DNA of 64,000 bases from Osedax frankpressi. Its lineage: Eukaryota; Annelida; Polychaeta; Sabellida; Siboglinidae. Below, piece after piece: positions 36,901-51,900 of this stretch (positions are counted from its first letter, which is position 1; each line of letters opens with the position of its first letter). The DNA lies in assembly GCA_964035775.1 (NCBI GenBank), contig OZ038318.1:6292903-6356902 (forward strand). The letters are read 5' to 3'. The position numbers and the translations under genes are program-made. The notes below the pieces were generated by a model. It was not told the origin of the DNA. It saw only the letters and a list, made by a program, of their open reading frames with translations, and ran no database searches.

Positions 36901-39900
36901 GATGTGAAAGTGAGTAAATAAGACAGTGAGACAGGAGCAGGTGTAGTGCAAGTTAATACATGATGTGAAAGTGAGTAAATAAGACAGGAGCAGGTGTAGT
37001 GCAAGTTAATACATGATGTGAAAGTGAGTAAATAAGACAGGAGCAGGTGTAGTGCAAGTTAATACATGATGTGAAAGTGAGTAAATAAGACAGGAGCAGG
37101 TGTAGTGCAAGTTAATACATGATGTGAAAGTGAGTAAATAAGACAGGAGCAGGTGTAGTGCAAGTTAATACATGATGTGAAAGTGAGTAAATAAGACAGG
37201 AGCAGGTGTAGTGCAAGTTAATACAGGATGTGAAAGTGAGTAAATAAGACAGGAGCAGGTGTAGTGCAAGTTAATACATGTTGTGAAAGTGAGTAAATAA
37301 GACAGTGAGACAGGAGCAGGTGTAGTGCAAGTTAATACAGGATGTGAAAGTGAGTAAATAAGACAGTGAGACAGGAGCAGGTGTAGTGCAAGTTAATACA
37401 TGATGTGAAAGTGAGTAAATAAGACAGGAGCAGGTGTAGTGCAAGTTAATACATGATGTGAAAGTGAGTAAATAAGACAGGAGCAGGTGTAGTGCAAGTT
37501 AATACAGGATGTGAAAGTGAGTAAATAAGACAGGAGCAGGTGTAGTGCAAGTTCATACATGATGTGAAAGTGAGTAAATAAGACAGTGAGACAGGAGCAG
37601 GTGTAGTGCAAGTTAATACATGATGTGAAAGTGAGTAAATAAGACAGGAGCAGGAGTAGTGCAAGTTAATACATGATGTGAAAGTGAGTAAATAAGACAG
37701 TGAGACAGGAGCAGGTGTAGTGCAAGTTAATACAGGATGTGAAAGTGAGTAAATAAGACAGGAGCAGGAGTAGTGCAAGTTAATACAGGATGTGAAAGTG
37801 AGTAAATAAGACAGGAGCAGGAGTAGTGCAAGTTAATACATGATGTGAAAGTGAGTAAATAAGACAGTGAGACAGGAGCAGGTGTAGTGCAAGTTAATAC
37901 AGGATGTGAAAGTGAGTAAATAAGACAGGAGCAGGTGTAGTGCAAGTTAATACATGATGTGAAAGTGAGTAAATAAGACAGGAGCAGGTGTAGTGCAAGT
38001 TAATACATGATGTGAAAGTGAGTAAATAAGACAGTGAGACAGGAGCAGGTGTAGTGCAAGTTAATACAGGATGTGAAAGTGAGTAAATAAGACAGGAGCA
38101 GGTGTAGTGCAAGTTAATACAGGATGTGAAAGTGAGTAAATAAGACAGGAGCAGGTGTAGTGCAAGTTAATACATGATGTGAAAGTGAGTAAATAAGACA
38201 GGAGTAGGTGTAGTGCAAGTTAATACAGGATGTGAAAGTGAGTAAATAAGACAGGAGCAGGTGTAGTGCAAGTTAATACAGGATGTGAAAGTGAGTAAAT
38301 AAGACAGGAGCAGGTGTAGTGCAAGTTAATACAGGATGTGAAAGTGAGTAAATAAGACAGGAGCAGGTGTAGTGCAAGTTAATACATGATGTGAAAGTGA
38401 GTAAATAAGACAGGAGCAGGTGTAGTGCAAGTTAATACAGGATGTGAAAGTGAGTAAATAAGACAGTGAGACAGGAGCAGGTGTAGTGCAAGTTAATACA
38501 TGATGTGAAAGTGAGTAAATAAGACAGGAGCAGGTGTAGTGCAAGTTAATACATGATGTGAAAGTGAGTAAATAAGACAGGAGCAGGTGTAGTGCAAGTT
38601 AATACATGATGTGAAAGTGAGTAAATAAGACAGTGAGACAGGAGCAGGTGTAGTGCAAGTTAATACATGATGTGAAAGTGAGTAAATAAGACAGGAGCAG
38701 GTGTAGTGCAAGTTAATACATGATGTGAAAGTGAGTAAATAAGACAGGAGCAGGTGTAGTGCAAGTTAATACATGATGTGAAAGTGAGTAAATAAGACAG
38801 GAGCAGGTGTAGTGCAAGTTAATACATGATGTGAAAGTGAGTAAATAAGACAGGAGCAGGTGTAGTGCAAGTTAATACATGATGTGAAAGTGAGTAAATA
38901 AGACAGGAGCAGGTGTAGTGCAAGTTAATACAGGATGTGAAAGTGAGTAAATAAGACAGGAGCAGGTGTAGTGCAAGTTAATACATGTTGTGAAAGTGAG
39001 TAAATAAGACAGTGAGACAGGAGCAGGTGTAGTGCAAGTTAATACAGGATGTGAAAGTGAGTAAATAAGACAGTGAGACAGGAGCAGGTGTAGTGCAAGT
39101 TAATACATGATGTGAAAGTGAGTAAATAAGACAGGAGCAGGTGTAGTGCAAGTTAATACATGATGTGAAAGTGAGTAAATAAGACAGGAGCAGGTGTAGT
39201 GCAAGTTAATACAGGATGTGAAAGTGAGTAAATAAGACAGGAGCAGGTGTAGTGCAAGTTAATACATGATGTGAAAGTGAGTAAATAAGACAGTGAGACA
39301 GGAGCAGGTGTAGTGCAAGTTAATACATGATGTGAAAGTGAGTAAATAAGACAGGAGCAGGAGTAGTGCAAGTTAATACATGATGTGAAAGTGAGTAAAT
39401 AAGACAGTGAGACAGGAGCAGGTGTAGTGCAAGTTAATACAGGATGTGAAAGTGAGTAAATAAGACAGGAGCAGGAGTAGTGCAAGTTAATACAGGATGT
39501 GAAAGTGAGTAAATAAGACAGGAGCAGGAGTAGTGCAAGTTAATACATGATGTGAAAGTGAGTAAATAAGACAGTGAGACAGGAGCAGGTGTAGTGCAAG
39601 TTAATACAGGATGTGAAAGTGAGTAAATAAGACAGGAGCAGGTGTAGTGCAAGTTAATACATGATGTGAAAGTGAGTAAATAAGACAGGAGCAGGTGTAG
39701 TGCAAGTTAATACATGATGTGAAAGTGAGTAAATAAGACAGTGAGACAGGAGCAGGTGTAGTGCAAGTTAATACAGGATGTGAAAGTGAGTAAATAAGAC
39801 AGGAGCAGGTGTAGTGCAAGTTAATACAGGATGTGAAAGTGAGTAAATAAGACAGGAGCAGGTGTAGTGCAAGTTAATACATGATGTGAAAGTGAGTAAA

Positions 39901-42900
39901 TAAGACAGGAGTAGGTGTAGTGCAAGTTAATACAGGATGTGAAAGTGAGTAAATAAGACAGGAGCAGGTGTAGTGCAAGTTAATACAGGATGTGAAAGTG
40001 AGTAAATAAGACAGGAGCAGGTGTAGTGCAAGTTAATACATGATGTGAAAGTGAGTAAATAAGACAGGAGCAGGTGTAGTGCAAGTTAATACATGATGTG
40101 AAAGTGAGTAAATAAGACAGGAGCAGGTGTAGTGCAAGTTAATACATGATGTGAAAGTGAGTAAATAAGACAGGAGCAGGTGTAGTGCAAGTTAATACAT
40201 GATGTGAAAGTGAGTAAATAAGACAGTGAGACAGGAGCAGGTGTAGTGCAAGTTAATACATGATGTGAAAGTGAGTAAATAAGACAGGAGCAGGTGTAGT
40301 GCAAGTTAATACATGATGTGAAAGTGAGTAAATAAGACAGGAGCAGGTGTAGTGCAAGTTAATACAGGATGTGAAAGTGAGTAAATAAGACAGGAGCAGG
40401 TGTAGTGCAAGTTAATACAGGATGTGAAAGTGAGTAAATAAGACAGGAGCAGGTGTAGTGCAAGTTAATACATGATGTGAAAGTGAGTAAATAAGACAGG
40501 AGCAGGTGTAGTGCAAGTTAATACAGGATGTGAAAGTGAGTAAATAAGACAGGAGCAGGTGTAGTGCAAGTTAATACATGATGTGAAAGTGAGTAAATAA
40601 GACAGGAGCAGGTGTAGTGCAAGTTAATACAGGATGTGAAAGTGAGTAAATAAGACAGGAGCAGGTGTAGTGCAAGTTAATACATGATGTGAAAGTGAGT
40701 AAATAAGACAGGAGCAGGTGTAGTGCAAGTTAATACAGGATGTGAAAGTGAGTAAATAAGACAGGAGCAGGTGTAGTGCAAGTTAATACAGGATGTGAAA
40801 GTGAGTAAATAAGACAGGAGCAGGTGTAGTGCAAGTTAATACATGTTGTGAAAGTGAGTAAATAAGACAGTGAGACAGGAGCAGGTGTAGTGCAAGTTAA
40901 TACATGATGTGAAAGTGAGTAAATAAGACAGTGAGACAGGAGCAGGTGTAGTGCAAGTTAATACATGATGTGAAAGTGAGTAAATAAGACAGGAGCAGGT
41001 GTAGTGCAAGTTAATACAGGATGTGAAAGTGAGTAAATAAGACAGGAGCAGGTGTAGTGCAAGTTAATACAGGATGTGAAAGTGAGTAAATAAGACAGGA
41101 GCAGGTGTAGTGCAAGTTAATACATGATGTGAAAGTGAGTAAATAAGACAGGAGCAGGTGTAGTGCAAGTTAATACAGGATGTGAAAGTGAGTAAATAAG
41201 ACAGGAGCAGGTGTAGTGCAAGTTAATACAGGATGTGAAAGTGAGTAAATAAGACAGGAGCAGGTGTAGTGCAAGTTAATACAGGATGTGAAAGTGAGTA
41301 AATAAGACAGGAGCAGGTGTAGTGCAAGTTAATACAGGATGTGAAAGTGAGTAAATAAGACAGTGAGACAGGAGCAGGTGTAGTGCAAGTTAATACAGGA
41401 TGTGAAAGTGAGTAAATAAGACAGGAGCAGGTGTAGTGCAAGTTAATACATGTTGTGAAAGTGAGTAAATAAGACAGGAGCAGGTGTAGTGCAAGTTAAT
41501 ACATGATGTGAAAGTGAGTAAATAAGACAGTGAGACAGGAGCAGGTGTAGTGCAAGTTAATACAGGATGTGAAAGTGAGTAAATAAGACAGGAGCAGGTG
41601 TAGTGCAAGTTAATACAGGATGTGAAAGTGAGTAAATAAGACAGGAGCAGGTGTAGTGCAAGTTAATACAGGATGTGAAAGTGAGTAAATAAGACAGGAG
41701 CAGGTGTAGTGCAAGTTAATACAGGATGTGAAAGTGAGTAAATAAGACAGTGAGACAGGAGCAGGTGTAGTGCAAGTTAATACAGGATGTGAAAGTGAGT
41801 AAATAAGACAGGAGCAGGTGTAGTGCAAGTTAATACATGTTGTGAAAGTGAGTAAATAAGACAGGAGCAGGTGTAGTGCAAGTTAATACAGGATGTGAAA
41901 GTGAGTAAATAAGACAGGAGCAGGTGTAGTGCAAGTTAATACATGATGTGAAAGTGAGTAAATAAGACAGGAGCAGGTGTAGTGCAAGTTAATACATGAT
42001 GTGAAAGTGAGTAAATAAGACAGGAGCAGGTGTAGTGCAAGTTAATACATGATGTGAAAGTGAGTAAATAAGACAGGAGCAGGTGTAGTGCAAGTTAATA
42101 CATGATGTGAAAGTGAGTAAATAAGACAGTGAGACAGGAGCAGGTGTAGTGCAAGTTAATACAGGATGTGAAAGTGAGTAAATAAGACAGTGAGACAGGA
42201 GCAGGTGTAGTGCAAGTTAATACAGGATGTGAAAGTGAGTAAATAAGACAGGAGCAGGTGTAGTGCAAGTTAATACATGATGTGAAAGTGAGTAAATAAG
42301 ACAGGAGCAGGTGTAGTGCAAGTTAATACAGGATGTGAAAGTGAGTAAATAAGACAGTGAGACAGGAGCAGGTGTAGTGCAAGTTAATACAGGATGTGAA
42401 AGTGAGTAAATAAGACAGTGAGACAGGAGCAGGTGTAGTGCAAGTTAATACAGGATGTGAAAGTGAGTAAATAAGACAGTGAGACAGGAGCAGGTGTAGT
42501 GCAAGTTAATACAGGATGTGAAAGTGAGTAAATAAGACAGTGAGACAGGAGCAGGTGTAGTGCAAGTTAATACATGATGTGAAAGTGAGTAAATAAGACA
42601 GTGAGACAGGAGCAGGTGTAGTGCAAGTTAATACAGGATGTGAAAGTGAGTAAATAAGACAGTGAGACAGGAGCAGGTGTAGTGCAAGTTAATACAGGAT
42701 GTGAAAGTGAGTAAATAAGACAGGAGCAGGTGTAGTGCAAGTTAATACATGATGTGAAAGTGAGTAAATAAGACAGGAGCAGGTGTAGTGCAAGTTAATA
42801 CAGGATGTGAAAGTGAGTAAATAAGACAGGAGCAGGTGTAGTGCAAGTTAATACATGATGTGAAAGTGAGTAAATAAGACAGGAGCAGGTGTAGTGCAAG

Positions 42901-45900
42901 TTAATACATGTTGTGAAAGTGAGTAAATAAGACAGGAGCAGGTGTAGTGCAAGTTAATACAGGATGTGAAAGTGAGTAAATAAGACAGGAGCAGGTGTAG
43001 TGCAAGTTAATACATGATGTGAAAGTGAGTAAATAAGACAGGAGCAGGTGTAGTGCAAGTTAATACAGGATGTGAAAGTGAGTAAATAAGACAGGAGCAG
43101 GTGTAGTGCAAGTTAATACATGATGTGAAAGTGAGTAAATAAGACAGGAGCAGGTGTAGTGCAAGTTAATACAGGATGTGAAAGTGAGTAAATAAGACAG
43201 GAGCAGGTGTAGTGCAAGTTAATACATGATGTGAAAGTGAGTAAATAAGACAGTGAGACAGGAGCAGGTGTAGTGCAAGTTAATACATGTTGTGAAAGTG
43301 AGTAAATAAGACAGGAGCAGGTGTAGTGCAAGTTAATACATGATGTGAAAGTGAGTAAATAAGACAGGAGCAGGTGTAGTGCAAGTTAATACAGGATGTG
43401 AAAGTGAGTAAATAAGACAGGAGCAGGTGTAGTGCAAGTTAATACAGGATGTGAAAGTGAGTAAATAAGACAGGAGCAGGTGTAGTGCAAGTTAATACAT
43501 GATGTGAAAGTGAGTAAATAAGACAGGAGCAGGTGTAGTGCAAGTTAATACAGGATGTGAAAGTGAGTAAATAAGACAGGAGCAGGTGTAGTGCAAGTTA
43601 ATACAGGATGTGAAAGTGAGTAAATAAGACAGGAGCAGGTGTAGTGCAAGTTAATACATGATGTGAAAGTGAGTAAATAAGACAGTGAGACAGGAGCAGG
43701 TGTAGTGCAAGTTAATACATGTTGTGAAAGTGAGTAAATAAGACAGGAGCAGGTGTAGTGCAAGTTAATACATGATGTGAAAGTGAGTAAATAAGACAGG
43801 AGCAGGTGTAGTGCAAGTTAATACAGGATGTGAAAGTGAGTAAATAAGACAGGAGCAGGTGTAGTGCAAGTTAATACATGATGTGAAAGTGAGTAAATAA
43901 GACAGTGAGACAGGAGCAGGTGTAGTGCAAGTTAATACAGGATGTGAAAGTGAGTAAATAAGACAGGAGCAGGTGTAGTGCAAGTTAATACAGGATGTGA
44001 AAGTGAGTAAATAAGACAGGAGCAGGTGTAGTGCAAGTTAATACATGTTGTGAAAGTGAGTAAATAAGACGGGAGCAGGAGTAGTGCAAGTTAATACATG
44101 ATGTGAAAGTGAGTAAATAAGACAGTGAGACAGGAGCAGGTGTAGTGCAAGTTAATACATGATGTGAAAGTGAGTAAATAAGACAGGAGCAGGTGTAGTG
44201 CAAGTTAATAGATGATGTGAAAGTGAGTAAATAAGACAGTAGCAGGTGTAGTGCAAGTTAATACAGGATGTGAAAGTGAGTAAATAAGACAGTGAGACAG
44301 GAGCAGGTGTAGTGCAAGTTAATACATGATGTGAAAGTGAGTAAATAAGACAGGAGCAGGTGTAGTGCAAGTTAATACAGGATGTGAAAGTGAGTAAATA
44401 AGACAGGAGCAGGTGTAGTGCAAGTTAATACATGATGTGAAAGTGAGTAAATAAGACAGGAGCAGGTGTAGTGCAAGTTAATACAGGATGTGAAAGTGAG
44501 TAAATAAGACAGGAGCAGGTGTAGTGCAAGTTAATACAGGATGTGAAAGTGAGTAAATAAGACAGGAGCAGGTGTAGTGCAAGTTAATACATGATGTGAA
44601 AGTGAGTAAATAAGACAGGAGCAGGTGTAGTGCAAGTTAATACATGATGTGAAAGTGAGTAAATAAGACAGGAGCAGGTGTAGTGCAAGTTAATACATGA
44701 TGTGAAAGTGAGTAAATAAGACAGGAGCAGGTGTAGTGCAAGTTAATACATGATGTGAAAGTGAGTAAATAAGACAGTGAGACAGGAGCAGGTGTAGTGC
44801 AAGTTAATACATGATGTGAAAGTGAGTAAATAAGACAGGAGCAGGTGTAGTGCAAGTTAATACATGATGTGAAAGTGAGTAAATAAGACAGGAGCAGGTG
44901 TAGTGCAAGTTAATACATGATGTGAAAGTGAGTAAATAAGACAGTGAGACAGGAGCAGGTGTAGTGCAAGTTAATACATGATGTGAAAGTGAGTAAATAA
45001 GACAGGAGCAGGTGTAGTGCAAGTTAATACAGGATGTGAAAGTGAGTAAATAAGACAGGAGCAGGTGTAGTGCAAGTTAATACATGATGTGAAAGTGAGT
45101 AAATAAGACAGGAGCAGGTGTAGTGCAAGTTAATACATGATGTGAAAGTGAGTAAATAAGACAGGAGCAGGTGTAGTGCAAGTTAATACATGATGTGAAA
45201 GTGAGTAAATAAGACAGGAGCAGGTGTAGTGCAAGTTAATACAGGATGTGAAAGTGAGTAAATAAGACAGGAGCAGGTGTAGTGCAAGTTAATACATGTT
45301 GTGAAAGTGAGTAAATAAGACAGGAGCAGGTGTAGTGCAAGTTAATACAGGATGTGAAAGTGAGTAAATAAGACAGGAGCAGGTGTAGTGCAAGTTAATA
45401 CATGATGTGAAAGTGAGTAAATAAGACAGGAGCAGGTGTAGTGCAAGTTAATACATGATGTGAAAGTGAGTAAATAAGACAGGAGTAGGTGTAGTGCAAG
45501 TTAATACATGATGTGAAAGTGAGTAAATAAGACAGGAGTAGGTGTAGTGCAAGTTAATACATGATGTGAAAGTGAGTAAATAAGACAGGAGCAGGTGTAG
45601 TGCAAGTTAATACATGTTGTGAAAGTGAGTAAATAAGACAGGAGCAGGTGTAGTGCAAGTTAATACAGGATGTGAAAGTGAGTAAATAAGACAGGAGCAG
45701 GTGTAGTGCAAGTTAATACATGATGTGAAAGTGAGTAAATAAGACAGGAGCAGGTGTAGTGCAAGTTAATACATGTTGTGAAAGTGAGTAAATAAGACAG
45801 GAGCAGGTGTAGTGCAAGTTAATACATGATGTGAAAGTGAGTAAATAAGACAGGAGCAGGTGTAGTGCAAGTTAATACATGATGTGAAAGTGAGTAAATA

Positions 45901-48900
45901 AGACAGGAGTAGGTGTAGTGCAAGTTAATACATGATGTGAAAGTGAGTAAATAAGACAGGAGTAGGTGTAGTGCAAGTTAATACATGATGTGAAAGTGAG
46001 TAAATAAGACAGGAGCAGGTGTAGTGCAAGTTAATACATGTTGTGAAAGTGAGTAAATAAGACAGGAGCAGGTGTAGTGCAAGTTAATACAGGATGTGAA
46101 AGTGAGTAAATAAGACAGGAGCAGGTGTAGTGCAAGTTAATACATGATGTGAAAGTGAGTAAATAAGACAGGAGCAGGTGTAGTGCAAGTTAATACATGT
46201 TGTGAAAGTGAGTAAATAAGACAGGAGTAGGTGTAGTGCAAGTTAATACATGATGTGAAAGTGAGTAAATAAGACAGGAGCAGGTGTAGTGCAAGTTAAT
46301 ACATGTTGTGAAAGTGAGTAAATAAGACAGGAGCAGGTGTAGTGCAAGTTAATACAGGATGTGAAAGTGAGTAAATAAGACAGGAGCAGGTGTAGTGCAA
46401 GTTAATACATGATGTGAAAGTGAGTAAATAAGACAGGAGCAGGTGTAGTGCAAGTTAATACATGATGTGAAAGTGAGTAAATAAGACAGGAGCAGGTGTA
46501 GTGCAAGTTAATACATGATGTGAAAGTGAGTAAATAAGACAGGAGCAGGTGTAGTGCAAGTTAATACAGGATGTGAAAGTGAGTAAATAAGACAGGAGCA
46601 GGTGTAGTGCAAGTTAATACATGATGTGAAAGTGAGTAAATAAGACAGGAGCAGGTGTAGTGCAAGTTAATACATGTTGTGAAAGTGAGTAAATAAGACA
46701 GTGAGACAGGAGCAGGTGTAGTGCAAGTTAATACAGGATGTGAAAGTGAGTAAATAAGACAGGAGCAGGTGTAGTGCAAGTTAATACAGGATGTGAAAGT
46801 GAGTAAATAAGACAGGAGCAGGTGTAGTGCAAGTTAATACATGATGTGAAAGTGAGTAAATAAGACAGGAGCAGGTGTAGTGCAAGTTAATACATGATGT
46901 GAAAGTGAGTAAATAAGACAGGAGCAGGTGTAGTGCAAGTTAATACATGTTGTGAAAGTGAGTAAATAAGACAGGAGCAGGTGTAGTGCAAGTTAATACA
47001 GGATGTGAAAGTGAGTAAATAAGACAGTGAGACAGGAGCAGGTGTAGTGCAAGTTAATACATGTTGTGAAAGTGAGTAAATAAGACAGGAGCAGGTGTAG
47101 TGCAAGTTAATACATGATGTGAAAGTGAGTAAATAAGACAGGAGCAGGTGTAGTGCAAGTTAATACAGGATGTGAAAGTGAGTAAATAAGACAGGAGCAG
47201 GTGTAGTGCAAGTTAATACAGGATGTGAAAGTGAGTAAATAAGACAGTGAGACAGGAGCAGGTGTAGTGCAAGTTAATACAGGATGTGAAAGTGAGTAAA
47301 TAAGACAGGAGCAGGTGTAGTGCAAGTTAATACATGATGTGAAAGTGAGTAAATAAGACAGGAGCAGGTGTAGTGCAAGTTAATACATGATGTGAAAGTG
47401 AGTAAATAAGACAGGAGCAGGTGTAGTGCAAGTTAATACATGATGTGAAAGTGAGTAAATAAGACAGTGAGACAGGAGCAGGTGTAGTGCAAGTTAATAC
47501 AGGATGTGAAAGTGAGTAAATAAGACAGGAGCAGGTGTAGTGCAAGTTAATACAGGATGTGAAAGTGAGTAAATAAGACAGGAGCAGGTGTAGTGCAAGT
47601 TAATACAGGATGTGAAAGTGAGTAAATAAGACAGGAGCAGGTGTAGTGCAAGTTAATACAGGATGTGAAAGTGAGTAAATAAGACAGTGAGACAGGAGCA
47701 GGTGTAGTGCAAGTTAATACAGGATGTGAAAGTGAGTAAATAAGACAGGAGCAGGTGTAGTGCAAGTTAATACAGGATGTGAAAGTGAGTAAATAAGACA
47801 GGAGCAGGTGTAGTGCAAGTTAATACAGGATGTGAAAGTGAGTAAATAAGACAGGAGCAGGTGTAGTGCAAGTTAATACATGATGTGAAAGTGAGTAAAT
47901 AAGACAGGAGCAGGTGTAGTGCAAGTTAATACAGGATGTGAAAGTGAGTAAATAAGACAGGAGCAGGTGTAGTGCAAGTTAATACAGGATGTGAAAGTGA
48001 GTAAATAAGACAGGAGCAGGTGTAGTGCAAGTTAATACAGGATGTGAAAGTGAGTAAATAAGACAGGAGCAGGTGTAGTGCAAGTTAATACAGGATGTGA
48101 AAGTGAGTAAATAAGACAGGAGCAGGTGTAGTGCAAGTTAATACATGATGTGAAAGTGAGTAAATAAGACAGTGAGACAGGAGCAGGTGTAGTGCAAGTT
48201 AATACAGGATGTGAAAGTGAGTAAATAAGACAGGAGCAGGTGTAGTGCAAGTTAATACATGATGTGAAAGTGAGTAAATAAGACAGGAGCAGGTGTAGTG
48301 CAAGTTAATACATGATGTGAAAGTGAGTAAATAAGACAGGAGCAGGTGTAGTGCAAGTTAATACAGGATGTGAAAGTGAGTAAATAAGACAGGAGCAGGT
48401 GTAGTGCAAGTTAATACATGTTGTGAAAGTGAGTAAATAAGACAGGAGCAGGTGTAGTGCAAGTTAATACAGGATGTGAAAGTGAGTAAATAAGACAGTG
48501 AGACAGGAGCAGGTGTAGTGCAAGTTAATACAGGATGTGAAAGTGAGTAAATAAGACAGGAGCAGGTGTAGTGCAAGTTAATACAGGATGTGAAAGTGAG
48601 TAAATAAGACAGTGAGACAGGAGCAGGTGTAGTGCAAGTTAATACATGTTGTGAAAGTGAGTAAATAAGACAGGAGCAGGTGTAGTGCAAGTTAATACAG
48701 GATGTGAAAGTGAGTAAATAAGACAGGAGCAGGTGTAGTGCAAGTTAATACAGGATGTGAAAGTGAGTAAATAAGACAGGAGCAGATGTAGTGCAAGTTA
48801 ATACATGATGTGAAAGTGAGTAAATAAGACAGTGAGACAGGAGCAGGTGTAGTGCAAGTTAATACAGGATGTGAAAGTGAGTAAATAAGACAGGAGCTGG

Positions 48901-51900
48901 TGTAGTGCAAGTTAATACAGGATGTGAAAGTGAGTAAATAAGACAGGAGCAGGTGTAGTGCAAGTTAATACATGATGTGAAAGTGAGTAAATAAGACAGG
49001 AGCAGGTGTAGTGCAAGTTAATACAGGATGTGAAAGTGAGTAAATAAGACAGGAGCAGGTGTAGTGCAAGTTAATACATGTTGTGAAAGTGAGTAAATAA
49101 GACAGGAGCAGGTGTAGTGCAAGTTAATACAGGATGTGAAAGTGAGTAAATAAGACAGTGAGACAGGAGCAGGTGTAGTGCAAGTTAATACAGGATGTGA
49201 AAGTGAGTAAATAAGACAGGAGCTGGTGTAGTGCAAGTTAATACAGGATGTGAAAGTGAGTAAATAAGACAGGAGCAGGTGTAGTGCAAGTTAATACATG
49301 ATGTGAAAGTGAGTAAATAAGACAGGAGCAGGTGTAGTGCAAGTTAATACAGGATGTGAAAGTGAGTAAATAAGACAGGAGCAGGTGTAGTGCAAGTTAA
49401 TACAGGATGTGAAAGTGAGTAAATAAGACAGTAAGACAGGAGCAGGTGTAGTGCAAGTTAATACAGGATGTGAAAGTGAGTAAATAAGACAGTGAGACAG
49501 GAGCAGGTGTAGTGCAAGTTAATACAGGATGTGAAAGTGAGTAAATAAGACAGGAGCAGATGTAGTGCAAGTTAATACAGGATGTGAAAGTGAGTAAATA
49601 AGACAGGAGCAGGTGTAGTGCAAGTTAATACATGATGTGAAAGTGAGTAAATAAGACAGGAGCAGGTGTAGTGCAAGTTAATACAGGATGTGAAAGTGAG
49701 TAAATAAGACAGGAGCAGGTGTAGTGCAAGTTAATACAGGATGTGAAAGTGAGTAAATAAGACAGGAGCAGATGTAGTGCAAGTTAATACAGGATGTGAA
49801 AGTGAGTAAATAAGACAGGAGCAGGTGTAGTGCAAGTTAATACATGATGTGAAAGTGAGTAAATAAGACAGGAGCAGGTGTAGTGCAAGTTAATACATGA
49901 TGTGAAAGTGAGTAAATAAGACAGGAGCAGGTGTAGTGCAAGTTAATACATGATGTGAAAGTGAGTAAATAAGACAGGAGCAGGTGTAGTGCAAGTTAAT
50001 ACATGATGTGAAAGTGAGTAAATAAGACAGGAGCAGGTGTAGTGCAAGTTAATACATGATGTGAAAGTGAGTAAATAAGACAGGAGCAGGTGTAGTGCAA
50101 GTTAATACATGATGTGAAAGTGAGTAAATAAGACAGGAGCAGGTGTAGTGCAAGTTAATACATGATGTGAAAGTGAGTAAATAAGACAGTGAGACAGGAG
50201 CAGGTGTAGTGCAAGTTAATACATGATGTGAAAGTGAGTAAATAAGACAGGAGCAGGTGTAGTGCAAGTTAATACATGATGTGAAAGTGAGTAAATAAGA
50301 CAGGAGCAGGTGTAGTGCAAGTTAATACAGGATGTGAAAGTGAGTAAATAAGACAGGAGCAGGTGTAGTGCAAGTTAATACATGATGTGAAAGTGAGTAA
50401 ATAAGACAGGAGCAGGTGTAGTGCAAGTTAATACAGGATGTGAAAGTGAGTAAATAAGACAGGAGCAGGTGTAGTGCAAGTTAATACATGATGTGAAAGT
50501 GAGTAAATAAGACAGGAGCAGGAGTAGTGCAAGTTAATACAGGATGTGAAAGTGAGTAAATAAGACAGGAGCAGGTGTAGTGCAAGTTAATACAGGATGT
50601 GAAAGTGAGTAAATAAGACAGGAGCAGGTGTAGTGCAAGTTAATACATGATGTGAAAGTGAGTAAATAAGACAGTGAGACAGGAGCAGGTGTAGTGCAAG
50701 TTAATACATGTTGTGAAAGTGAGTAAATAAGACAGGAGCAGGTGTAGTGCAAGTTAATACAGGATGTGAAAGTGAGTAAATAAGACAGGAGCAGGTGTAG
50801 TGCAAGTTAATACAGGATGTGAAAGTGAGTAAATAAGACAGGAGCAGGTGTAGTGCAAGTTAATACAGGATGTGAAAGTGAGTAAATAAGACAGGAGCAG
50901 GTGTAGTGCAAGTTAATACAGGATGTGAAAGTGAGTAAATAAGACAGGAGTAGGTGTAGTGCAAGTTAATACAGGATGTGAAAGTGAGTAAATAAGACAG
51001 GAGCAGGTGTAGTGCAAGTTAATACATGTTGTGAAAGTGAGTAAATAAGACAGGAGCAGGTGTAGTGCAAGTTAATACAGGATGTGAAAGTGAGTAAATA
51101 AGACAGGAGCAGGTGTAGTGCAAGTTAATACAGGATGTGAAAGTGAGTAAATAAGACAGTGAGACAGGAGCAGGTGTAGTGCAAGTTAATACAGGATGTG
51201 AAAGTGAGTAAATAAGACAGGAGCAGGTGTAGTGCAAGTTAATACATGATGTGAAAGTGAGTAAATAAGACAGGAGCAGGTGTAGTGCAAGTTAATACAG
51301 GATGTGAAAGTGAGTAAATAAGACAGGAGCGGGTGCAGTGCAAGTTAATACAGGATGTGAAAGTGAGTAAATAAGACAGGAGCAGGTGTAGTGCAAGTTA
51401 ATACATGATGTGAAAGTGAGTAAATAAGACAGGAGCAGGTGTAGTGCAAGTTAATACAGGATGTGAAAGTGAGTAAATAAGACAGGAGCAGGTGTAGTGC
51501 AAGTTAATACAGGATGTGAAAGTGAGTAAATAAGACAGTGAGACAGGAGCAGGTGTAGTGCAAGTTAATACAGGATGTGAAAGTGAGTAAATAAGACAGG
51601 AGCAGGTGTAGTGCAAGTTAATACAGGATGTGAAAGTGAGTAAATAAGACAGGAGCAGGTGTAGTGCAAGTTAATACATGTTGTGAAAGTGAGTAAATAA
51701 GACAGGAGCAGGTGTAGTGCAAGTTAATACAGGATGTGAAAGTGAGTAAATAAGACAGTGAGACAGGAGCAGGTGTAGTGCAAGTTAATACAGGATGTGA
51801 AAGTGAGTAAATAAGACAGGAGCAGGTGTAGTGCAAGTTAATACATGTTGTGAAAGTGAGTAAATAAGACAGGAGCAGGTGTAGTGCAAGTTAATACAGG

